6,406 nt of DNA from an uncultured Anaerolineae bacterium (GTDB lineage Bacteria; Chloroflexota; Anaerolineae; Anaerolineales; UBA11858), in contig CALCSH010000151.1 in assembly GCA_937893815.1 (NCBI GenBank), positions 1-6,406 of the forward strand, in the 5' to 3' direction. A program made the translations under genes and the position numbers. The notes under the pieces were generated by a model, which was not told the DNA's origin, did not search any database, and saw nothing but the letters and a program-made list of their open reading frames with translations. Positions 1 through 5,339 of the stretch are shown piece after piece (the first letter of the stretch is position 1; each line of letters opens with the position of its first letter).

Positions 1-921
1 ACGTTGAAGTTGGTCGAAGTGGCCTGTGATCATCTGCCCCCGGGGGTGGTCAACGTGGTGACGGGCTATGGCCCGGAGGTGGGCCAGGCCCTGGTGACAC
101 ACCCCGATGTCCCGGTGATTGCTTTTACCGGTTCGCTGGCTGTGGGCCAACGCATTGCCACATTGGCGGGGCCGATGATGAAGAAATTGCATCTCGAATT
201 GGGCGGCAAAGACCCGATGGTGATTGCCCCCGATGCCGAGATGGATATGGCTGTCAGCGGGCTGGCCTACGCCGCACTGATTAACACCGGGCAGGTTTGC
301 ACCAGCACCGAGCGCGTCTATGTGCATGAGAGCATGTTTGGTCAGTTCAGCGAAGAGTTGGCTGCCTTTGTTGGCGCGCTACGTCTGGGCAATGGAATGG
401 ATGATGGAACCGACATTGGGCCAATGATCCGCGGCAAGTTCCGCGAGAAGGTAGAAAGCCAGCTTGCGGAGGCGCAAGCCGCGGGAGCAAATATTCTCGT
501 TGGCGGGCAGCGCCCCACCCAATTGTCACGCGGGTTCTTCCTGTCACCTGCGGTTGTCACCGGCGTGGATCATAGCATGCGCCTGATGCGTGAGGAAACC
601 TTCGGGCCAGTCATCCCCCTGATGCCCTATAAAGATTTTGATGAGGCCATTGCACTCGCCAACGATTGTCAATATGGGCTGGGCGCAACCTTGATGAGCC
701 ACGATGCTCGCCTGGTGAAACGCTTCTTCGAAGAAGTCAAAGGCGGCACGATCTGGATTAACGACCCGCTCACCGATAACTTTGCCGGGCCGTTCGGCGG
801 TATGAAAATGTCGGGCCTGGGGCGCGAACTCGGACAAGAAGGCCTCGATGAGTATTATGATGTCAAGCACGTTCACTGGGATATCGAAGGTGGCGTGAAG
901 GACTATTGGTTTCCCTATTAA
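1..921 (+). CDS. Aldehyde dehydrogenase (NAD(P)+-dependent), C-terminal part; 5' end lies outside the window
   Basis: This enzyme of the ALDH superfamily oxidises an aldehyde to the acid using NAD(P)+. The frame is open from base 1 to the TAA at 919-921. About 306 residues are present against roughly 480-500 in the family, so the N-terminal third is missing at the window edge. Numbering from the TTG codon at base 4, the sequence shows FTGS (41-44, cofactor loop), the general-base glutamate in LELGGKDP (Glu65, bases 196-198), the catalytic cysteine in NTGQVCTS (Cys99, bases 298-300), the cofactor glutamate in EETFGP (Glu198) and the C-terminal block PFGGMKMSGLGRELG (263-277). All expected catalytic residues of this half are present, so the enzyme looks functional. 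It is followed by an oxidoreductase and an aminotransferase on the same strand, which suggests that it takes an aldehyde from amine or amino-acid breakdown. Betaine-aldehyde, aminobutyraldehyde or semialdehyde substrates are all possible. Confidence 0.93.
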   Translation, partial: TLKLVEVACDHLPPGVVNVVTGYGPEVGQALVTHPDVPVIAFTGSLAVGQRIATLAGPMMKKLHLELGGKDPMVIAPDAEMDMAVSGLAYAALINTGQVCTSTERVYVHESMFGQFSEELAAFVGALRLGNGMDDGTDIGPMIRGKFREKVESQLAEAQAAGANILVGGQRPTQLSRGFFLSPAVVTGVDHSMRLMREETFGPVIPLMPYKDFDEAIALANDCQYGLGATLMSHDARLVKRFFEEVKGGTIWINDPLTDNFAGPFGGMKMSGLGRELGQEGLDEYYDVKHVHWDIEGGVKDYWFPY

Positions 922-991
922 TTGAAAGTTGAAGGTTACAGGTTGAAAGTATAGCCTGCAACCTTCAACTTTCAACCTTTGACCTTCAACT
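922..991. repeat. Heptamer repeat array with central inversion (hairpin), filling the ALDH-oxidoreductase spacer
   Basis: The whole 70-base gap between the ALDH stop codon and the next ATG can be read as ten consecutive 7-base units. The first units are of the type TTGAARG (for example 922-928, 929-935, 943-949). The last are of the reverse-complement type TTCAACY (964-970, 971-977, 985-991). Because orientation switches midway, 922-937 pairs perfectly with 960-975 (16 bp). The stem continues past one mismatch with 939-942 pairing to 955-958, leaving a 12-base loop at 943-954. There is no T run, so it is not a classical terminator. It may affect mRNA stability or differential expression, but that is inference. 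Confidence 0.85.
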
Positions 992-2263
992 ATGAAACTA
1001 ACTTCTTTTTGGACTGACAACTACCCCCGCCCTGCCGATTTACTCGTAGCTGCGGAACTTCCCTCCGAAGTGGACGTGGCGATTATCGGTGGCGGTTATA
1101 CCGGCCTGAGCGCGGCGCGCACGTTGGCGAAAAAAGGCGTCTCGGTGGCTGTTTTGGAGCGCGAGACGATTGGCTATGGAGCCAGCTCACGCAACGGTGG
1201 TATCACCGGCTCCGGCCTTAAGAAAGGCGCTCCGGCGACTTTCAAAACGTATGGCGAAAAACTGGGTCGCGAACTCTGGCAGGCCTCGCTCGATGCGCTG
1301 GCATTGGTCAAAGAATTGGTGGAAGTAGAGGGGATTGATTGCGACTTTCAGCAAAACGGTGACTTGTGCGTGGCGTATAAACCTTCTCATTATGAAGGTT
1401 TTAAGCAGTGGTCTGCCTGGTACGAGAACAACCTGGGCCATACGTTGCGCCTGATTCCGCCTTTGGAATTGCGCTCTGAGATCGGCAGCGATGTTTTTTA
1501 TGGCGGTATGGCAGGTGAGCATGGGGCCGGGCTGCATCCGGCTAAACTGGTTTTTGGGCTGACCGAAGTAGCGGCCCGCAATGGGGCGATTTTGTGCGAA
1601 AACGCGGCAGTGACACGTATCGAGAAGGGCGAGAGGGGGTTTACGTTGCATACCGCGCGGGGTGCGATACAGGCCAAGGAAGTGCTGGTCGCCACCAACG
1701 GTTACACGGATATGCTCGTTAAAGGTCTTAAGCCGCGCGTATTGCCGGTGGGAAGTTATATTATTCTTACCGAACCGCTCACAGAAGAATTGCAAAAGGA
1801 AATCTGCCCACACGGGCGCATGTTCTATGATAGCAAGTGGTTCCTGAACTATTTCCGCCTGACGCCCGACGGACGTTTTTTGTGGGGCGGACGCACCAAT
1901 TTGAGCACGAATCTGGATTTGAATGAGTCGATCCGAATCTTGCAACCACAGATGGTGCATACCTTCCCTCAGTTAGCCGGAATTCCCGTAACACATAGCT
2001 GGACCGGGAAATTAGGTGTCACCTTCGACCTGATGCCGCATATTGGCCGTCTGGATGGTATTCACTACGCCCTGGGCCACGGTGGCCACGGCCTGCACAC
2101 CGCCTTGTATCTCGGGCGCGAAGTTGCTCAGATACTCACTGGTGAGAAAAGCAGCAGCCCTTTCGCTGAAATCCCGCATCCAACCTATTTCTTTTATCGT
2201 AACCGCACCTGGTTTTTACCGTTTGCGGCGATGTTTTATCGAATTAAAGGTTGGCTATCGTAA
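992..2263 (+). CDS. FAD-dependent oxidoreductase of the DAO family (DadA / gamma-glutamylputrescine oxidase-like)
   Basis: This 423-residue flavoprotein probably oxidises a C-N bond of an amine or amino acid, with FAD as cofactor. Residues 30-56 form the dinucleotide-binding fold: the glycine motif Gly33-x-Gly35-x-x-Gly38 in IIGGGYTGLS and the acidic end of strand two at Glu56. It is followed by the GYGASSRNGG motif (61-70) typical of the PuuB/DadA group. Near the C-terminus GHGGHGLH (362-369) is the second FAD-contacting segment, and the tail with YRNRTWFLPF matches the usual ending of gamma-glutamylputrescine oxidase-like proteins. The ATG at 992 is preferred because the N-terminal SFWTDNYPRP leader is characteristic of the family. 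No Shine-Dalgarno sequence precedes it; a heptamer repeat array ends at the base before the ATG. Its neighbours are an aldehyde dehydrogenase and a class III aminotransferase, which fits an amine catabolic operon. The exact substrate is not determined; sarcosine, D-amino acid or gamma-glutamyl-polyamine oxidation are alternatives. Confidence 0.92.
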   Translation: MKLTSFWTDNYPRPADLLVAAELPSEVDVAIIGGGYTGLSAARTLAKKGVSVAVLERETIGYGASSRNGGITGSGLKKGAPATFKTYGEKLGRELWQASLDALALVKELVEVEGIDCDFQQNGDLCVAYKPSHYEGFKQWSAWYENNLGHTLRLIPPLELRSEIGSDVFYGGMAGEHGAGLHPAKLVFGLTEVAARNGAILCENAAVTRIEKGERGFTLHTARGAIQAKEVLVATNGYTDMLVKGLKPRVLPVGSYIILTEPLTEELQKEICPHGRMFYDSKWFLNYFRLTPDGRFLWGGRTNLSTNLDLNESIRILQPQMVHTFPQLAGIPVTHSWTGKLGVTFDLMPHIGRLDGIHYALGHGGHGLHTALYLGREVAQILTGEKSSSPFAEIPHPTYFFYRNRTWFLPFAAMFYRIKGWLS

Positions 2264-2267
2264 ACCA

Positions 2268-2345
2268 GTTGAAGGTTGAAGGATAAAAGTTGAATATTCA
2301 ACCTTCAACCTTCAACATGCAATATGTAACACGCAACACGCAACA
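2268..2345. repeat. Second heptamer repeat array with central inversion (hairpin) before the aminotransferase
   Basis: From 2269 onward the spacer reads as eleven 7-base units. Two TTGAAGG units (2269-2275, 2276-2282) are followed by two degenerate ones, then TTCAACC (2297-2303, 2304-2310) and TTCAACA, and then a drifted type ending in two identical CGCAACA units (2332-2338, 2339-2345). Bases 2268-2282 pair perfectly with 2302-2316 (15 bp). The loop contains a 14-base perfect palindrome at 2289-2302 that overlaps the right arm by one base. The first half is clearly the same repeat family as at 922-991. The array ends just before the aminotransferase start and has no T run after the stem. Confidence 0.83.
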
Positions 2346-2358
2346 TGAAATTAAAACA

Positions 2359-3624
2359 ATGACCAAAAACACAGACCTCCTCTCCCCCGTTTGGACGCAT
2401 CTCACGCAAATACAGCCCGTACGCGCCGAAGGGATTTATCTCTACGACGCCGAAGGCCAGCGATTCACCGATTTTACTTGCGGTATCGGTGTAACCAATA
2501 CCGGCCACTGCCACCCCAAAGTCGTCAAAGCCATTCAGGAACAGGCTGAGAAATTGATCTTTGGGCAGATGAATATTGTCATTCCGCCCACGTCGCTGGC
2601 GCTGGCCGAAGCGCTCAACGAGATCACGCCTCCGGAAATTAATAGCTTCTTCTTCTCGAACAGCGGTGCAGAAGCTATTGAAGGCGCTGTCAAGTTGGCA
2701 CGCCATGCTTCCGGCAAACGCAATATCGTTGTCTTCCAGGGTAGTTTCCACGGACGCACCGCCCAGACGATGGCGATGACCACCTCGAAGTATATCTATC
2801 GCTACAATTATCAGCCCCTCCCCGGCGGCATTTTTACAGCTCCTTTTCCCTATAGTTATTTCTATGGCTGGGATGAGGAAGAGACGATCGAATTTTGTCT
2901 GCGTCAACTGGACCGCCTTTTCCACGGCGAAACCTTGCCCGAAGAGACGGCAGCCATCGTCATCGAGCCGGTACTTGGCGAGGGGGGCTATGTCCCTGCG
3001 CCGGATGGATTTATGCAGGCTTTGCGCAAATTCTGCGATCAAAACGATATTTTACTCGTCGCCGACGAAGTGCAGAGCGGCTTCGGGCGCACGGGTAAAT
3101 TTTTCGCCTTTGAACATTCTGGCGTTGTGCCAGACATTTTGGTGATGGCAAAAGGTCTCGGTAGCGGTGTGCCGATTTCGGCGATTGCCTCGCGCCGCGA
3201 GTTGATGGAAAAATGGAAACCCGGTTCCCACGGCGGAACCTATGGCGGCGGCAGCGCCATTGCGACTGCCGCGGCTCTGGCGACCATCCAGGTGATGCAG
3301 GAAGAGAAACTTGTCGAAAATTCCACTGTGCGTGGTGAACAATTGATGGCTGGTTTGCGCCAATTGCAAGCAAAATATCCAGTTATCGGTGATGTGCGCG
3401 GCCGCGGCCTGATGGTGGCTACCGAGTTCAGCAACCCCGATGGCTCACCGGACAAAGTCACGACCAAGTCAGTTGCCAATGCCTGTATGCAACAGAAATT
3501 GATGTTACTAACCTGCGGTACCTACGAAAACGTCATCCGCTGGATACCTGCGTTGATCGTCACCGAGCAGCAAATCAACGAAGCGTTGGAAATCTTTGAA
3601 GTAGCTTTAGCGCAGAACGCATAA
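2359..3624 (+). CDS. Class III PLP-dependent aminotransferase (4-aminobutyrate aminotransferase-like, GabT/PuuE type)
   Basis: This pyridoxal-phosphate enzyme transfers an omega-amino group, as of GABA, to a keto acid such as 2-oxoglutarate. From the ATG at 2359 it has 421 residues, normal for the family. It shows the phosphate-binding SNSGAEA loop (about 100-106), FHGRT (130-134), the PLP-contacting ADEVQSGFGRTG (Asp236, Glu237), the Schiff-base lysine in MAKGLGSG (Lys265, codon 3151-3153) and HGGTYGGG (about 291-298). In the last motif Gly replaces the Asn often seen after GG in GabT. The frame stays open upstream to a TTG at 2290, but those 23 residues would be translated from the heptamer repeat, so the ATG at 2359 before MTKNTDLLSPV is chosen. 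No Shine-Dalgarno is visible before either. It is third in line after the aldehyde dehydrogenase and flavin oxidase genes, which suggests GABA or related omega-amino acid breakdown. Acetylornithine, ornithine or beta-alanine aminotransferase activity cannot be excluded. Confidence 0.93.
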   Translation: MTKNTDLLSPVWTHLTQIQPVRAEGIYLYDAEGQRFTDFTCGIGVTNTGHCHPKVVKAIQEQAEKLIFGQMNIVIPPTSLALAEALNEITPPEINSFFFSNSGAEAIEGAVKLARHASGKRNIVVFQGSFHGRTAQTMAMTTSKYIYRYNYQPLPGGIFTAPFPYSYFYGWDEEETIEFCLRQLDRLFHGETLPEETAAIVIEPVLGEGGYVPAPDGFMQALRKFCDQNDILLVADEVQSGFGRTGKFFAFEHSGVVPDILVMAKGLGSGVPISAIASRRELMEKWKPGSHGGTYGGGSAIATAAALATIQVMQEEKLVENSTVRGEQLMAGLRQLQAKYPVIGDVRGRGLMVATEFSNPDGSPDKVTTKSVANACMQQKLMLLTCGTYENVIRWIPALIVTEQQINEALEIFEVALAQNA

Positions 3625-3634
3625 GAAATACTGG

Positions 3635-3737
3635 CTCTTTGAGACTTTGCGTGGAGGTTCCCAGATTTGGGGGTGTGGCGGGTGTGAAACACCCGCCACA
3701 CCCCCAAATCTGGGCTTTACCTTGCGAAATCTCAGAG
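3635..3737. repeat. Large intergenic palindrome with a 26-bp perfect hairpin core
   Basis: Bases 3660-3685 pair without mismatch with 3689-3714, giving a 26-bp GC-rich stem closed by a three-base loop (GAA, 3686-3688). Outside the core the flanks are also imperfect inverted copies: CTCTTTGAGACTTTGCG from 3635 on the left corresponds to the reverse complement of CGAAATCTCAGAG (about 3725-3737) on the right. The element lies between the convergent aminotransferase and purA genes, where it could stop transcription from both sides. It has no T run and resembles a REP- or MITE-like repeat unit. Its symmetric layout means that short open frames across it are not genes. Confidence 0.85.
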
Positions 3738-3748
3738 ACCCGAAAATG

Positions 3749-3803
3749 TTTGAACGTTGGCAAGCTGGCAGGTTACAACGTTCAAACCTGTCAATCTGCC
3801 AAC
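3749..3803. repeat. Second inverted-repeat element next to the purA stop, with two competing pairings
   Basis: Bases 3756-3774 (GTTGGCAAGCTGGCAGGTT) match the reverse complement of 3785-3803 at 15 of 19 positions, with a ten-base loop. An overlapping perfect 10-bp inverted repeat pairs TTTGAACGTT (3749-3758) with AACGTTCAAA (3777-3786). The two pairings share bases and exclude each other. The right arm ends five bases from the purA stop codon, so the element is likely transcribed at the 3' end of the purA message and may end or protect it. Confidence 0.7.
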
Positions 3804-3807
3804 TTGC

Positions 3808-5094
3808 TTATCGTTGAATAATTTGCTCACGTTCCGGCCCGACGGAGATCATTGTAACCGGGATATCGCATAATGCTTCGATGCGCTGGATATAGTATTG
3901 CGCCGCGGCGGGGAGGTTGTCCCATCGGCGAGTGCCCATAATATTTTCACCCCAGCCCGGGAGTTCTTCGTAGGCGGGTTCATAATTCAAATCGGTTGGC
4001 CCCAGCGGAAGGTCGGCATATATGTTTTCGCCCGAGCGGTAGCCTGTGCAAATTTTGAGCGTACCCAGCCCGGAAAGCACATCCAGCTTGGTGATGGTTA
4101 GTTCAGTGACTCCGTTGATATGCAGCGCATAGCGCAGGAGTACGCCATCCAGCCAGCCTACGCGCCGCGGGCGGCCCGTGGTGGTGCCGAATTCATCCCA
4201 CGGATTCGCTCCTGTGCCGCGCAACTGACTGGCGGTTGTGCCCTCCGTCTCGGTGGGGAAGGGGCCTTCACCCACGCGCGTCTGAAAAGCTTTGGTTACA
4301 CCGACCACGCGCCCGAGATGATTTGCTCCCAACCCCAAACCCACGAACGCTCCCGGGGCGGTGGGGTTGGAACTGGTCACATACGGATAGGTGCCATGAT
4401 CGAGATCAAGCAGCGTTCCCTGCGCGCCTTCCGCCAGCACAGTAGTGTTGTTTTGCAGCGCGTTGTGAAGCAGTGCAGACGTATTAGCGATGTAGGGCGC
4501 GATCTGAGCGGCATAGTTGGTGTAGATTTGAGCTTCTTTACGCGCATCAAGGGGCGCAGCGTTGTAAAGTTTCTCCAAATGCTGATTGACATCTTCGATA
4601 TGGGCATAAATGGCGTGCTCGAATTCTTCGGGGTGCAACATGGCCTCCACGCGCAGACCGGAACGCTCGGCCTTGTGGTTATAAGCAGGGCCGATTCCGC
4701 GCAATGTAGTACCGATTTTTCCCGCGCCGCGTGCCTGCTCGCGGGCCGCATCGAGGGCCAGATGCCCGGGGGTGATCAAATGCGCGGCGTGTGAGATTTT
4801 GAGCCGCTCTGGGTGAATGTCTACACCCAAAGCGCGCAGCATCTCGATTTCCTGCAACAATACCGCCGGGTTGACGACCAAACCATTACCGATCACGCCA
4901 ATCGTATGCGGGTGGATCACGCCCGAGGGAATCAGATGCAGCTTGAACGTTTTTTCGCCGACCGTCACTGTATGACCAGCGTTATCACCGCCATTGTAGC
5001 GGGCCACATAATCTGCCTGAGCTGCCAACAAATCAACAACACGACCTTTGCCTTCATCGCCCCACTGGGTGCCAATAATAATGTTTAATGCCAT
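3808..5094 (-). CDS. purA: Adenylosuccinate synthetase
   Basis: PurA joins IMP and L-aspartate with GTP hydrolysis to make adenylosuccinate, the first committed step from IMP to AMP, in the cytoplasm. The protein has 428 residues, the normal length. GTQWGDEGKG near the N-terminus holds the phosphate loop with catalytic Asp13; NGGDNAGHT holds the catalytic His41. Further family blocks are GTTLRGIGPAY (128-138, IMP site), LAEGAQGTLLDLDHGTYPYVTSS (220-242), TTTGRPRRVGWLD (304-316), the guanine-recognition TKLD (335-338) and the C-terminal ISVGPER (416-422). The start at 5094 is fixed by the alignment of MALNIIIGTQWGDEGKG with the family and by AAGGAG eight bases upstream; the frame runs 70 codons further upstream but that extension has no family resemblance. 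One variation: Leu131 stands where the common TTGRGIGP motif has Gly. The gene is alone on its strand, convergent with the aminotransferase and divergent from the threonine dehydrogenase gene. Confidence 0.98.
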   Translation of the reverse strand: MALNIIIGTQWGDEGKGRVVDLLAAQADYVARYNGGDNAGHTVTVGEKTFKLHLIPSGVIHPHTIGVIGNGLVVNPAVLLQEIEMLRALGVDIHPERLKISHAAHLITPGHLALDAAREQARGAGKIGTTLRGIGPAYNHKAERSGLRVEAMLHPEEFEHAIYAHIEDVNQHLEKLYNAAPLDARKEAQIYTNYAAQIAPYIANTSALLHNALQNNTTVLAEGAQGTLLDLDHGTYPYVTSSNPTAPGAFVGLGLGANHLGRVVGVTKAFQTRVGEGPFPTETEGTTASQLRGTGANPWDEFGTTTGRPRRVGWLDGVLLRYALHINGVTELTITKLDVLSGLGTLKICTGYRSGENIYADLPLGPTDLNYEPAYEELPGWGENIMGTRRWDNLPAAAQYYIQRIEALCDIPVTMISVGPEREQIIQR

Positions 5095-5102
5095 AACAAA
5101 CT

Positions 5103-5108
5103 CTCCTT
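5103..5108 (-). promoter_or_regulatory. Ribosome binding site of purA
   Basis: Read on the minus strand, AAGGAG lies eight bases before the ATG at 5094. It is the decisive evidence for this start over the longer upstream extension of the frame. Confidence 0.85.
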
Positions 5109-5147
5109 TTGGGTCGATTCTGGCGGGAGTGTAGAATTCAGGAAACG

Positions 5148-5181
5148 GGGAGTGTGGCTTGCAAAGCCTTCCCTGTTTTTT
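5148..5181 (+). terminator. Possible weak intrinsic terminator or leader hairpin upstream of purA
   Basis: On the plus strand GGGA (5148-5151) and GGCTT (5156-5160) pair with AAGCC (5164-5168) and TCCC (5170-5173) around a GCA loop, with an asymmetric internal bulge. A run of six T (5176-5181) follows after two bases. This shape suits termination of plus-strand transcripts antisense to purA, but the nine paired bases with a bulge are weak. Read on the minus strand it would instead be a hairpin in the purA leader. Confidence 0.25.
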
Positions 5182-5246
5182 GATACGCTGAAACCATACC
5201 TGACAAGTGGGTCTCTGGGGTTTCTCACGGCAGTTCCTAAAGACCC

Positions 5247-5258
5247 TGACAAGTGTCA
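5247..5258. promoter_or_regulatory. Operator-like palindrome beside the -35 box
   Basis: TGACA-AG-TGTCA is a perfect 5+5 inverted repeat with a two-base centre. It begins within the second copy of the direct repeat CCTGACAAGTG and ends one base before a candidate -35 box. The first copy (5201-5209) has only the left half of the palindrome. Position and symmetry would suit a dimeric regulator, but no regulator is known from this window. Confidence 0.35.
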
Positions 5259-5288
5259 TTGGCAGTCCGTCAGGCGCTGATGTACAAT
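5259..5288 (+). promoter_or_regulatory. Candidate sigma70-type promoter of the threonine dehydrogenase gene
   Basis: TTGGCA (5259-5264) and TACAAT (5283-5288) are separated by 18 bases, close to the sigma70 consensus. An overlapping perfect TATAAT at 5288-5293 would need a poorer -35 box. Either would start transcription about 40-45 bases upstream of the ATG at 5340. Confidence 0.5.
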
Positions 5289-5327
5289 ATAATGACCGAT
5301 TCATTCTAGCATATTTCTACCCAATTG

Positions 5328-5333
5328 AAGGAG
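5328..5333 (+). promoter_or_regulatory. Ribosome binding site of the threonine dehydrogenase gene
   Basis: AAGGAG stands six bases before the ATG at 5340. It lies inside the short extension that would begin at TTG 5325, which argues for the ATG as the true start. Confidence 0.85.
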
Positions 5334-5339
5334 AATAGA

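Larger units (their letters stand above)
5095..5339. other. Divergent intergenic region between purA and the threonine dehydrogenase gene
   Basis: This 245-base region must hold the promoters for both genes. I see no small gene in it. It contains an 11-base direct repeat CCTGACAAGTG at 5199-5209 and 5245-5255. It also contains a 22-base block (5209-5230) that matches the reverse complement of 3720-3741 at 18 positions, and a weak stem-loop at 5148-5173 followed by six T (5176-5181) on the plus strand. For purA a weak minus-strand candidate is TTGTCA (complement of 5201-5206) and TATCAA (complement of 5180-5185), but the 15-base spacing is short, so I do not call it. Confidence 0.7.

Noticed and set aside
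922..975. Classical intrinsic terminator after the ALDH
   Set aside because: The stem is AT-rich, no T run follows, and the next gene on the same strand starts 17 bases after the stem.
922..991. Reading the spacer repeats as a CRISPR array
   Set aside because: Units are 7 bases, degenerate and directly adjacent, with no spacers and no cas genes.
544..1020. 158-codon open frame on the minus strand across the first heptamer array
   Set aside because: It is antisense to the ALDH 3' end, and its N-terminal part is translated repeat sequence.
1187..1960. 257-codon open frame on the minus strand inside the FAD oxidoreductase
   Set aside because: It is antisense to a confident gene and has no motif or ribosome binding site that I can see.
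2305..3042. 245-codon open frame on the minus strand inside the aminotransferase
   Set aside because: It is a shadow of a confident gene, and its C-terminal end runs into the heptamer repeat.
3639..3821. 60-codon plus-strand frame and overlapping minus-strand frames across the convergent intergenic region
   Set aside because: They consist mostly of the palindrome read through on both strands; no ribosome binding site or protein-like composition is seen.
4120..4794. 224-codon open frame on the plus strand inside purA
   Set aside because: It lies entirely antisense to a complete, well conserved purA. The product has no recognisable domain, and the frame is open because of purA codon composition.
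5095..5304. 70-codon N-terminal extension of purA
   Set aside because: PurA family alignment begins at MALNIIIGTQ, a good Shine-Dalgarno precedes that ATG, and the extension covers promoter and repeat sequence.
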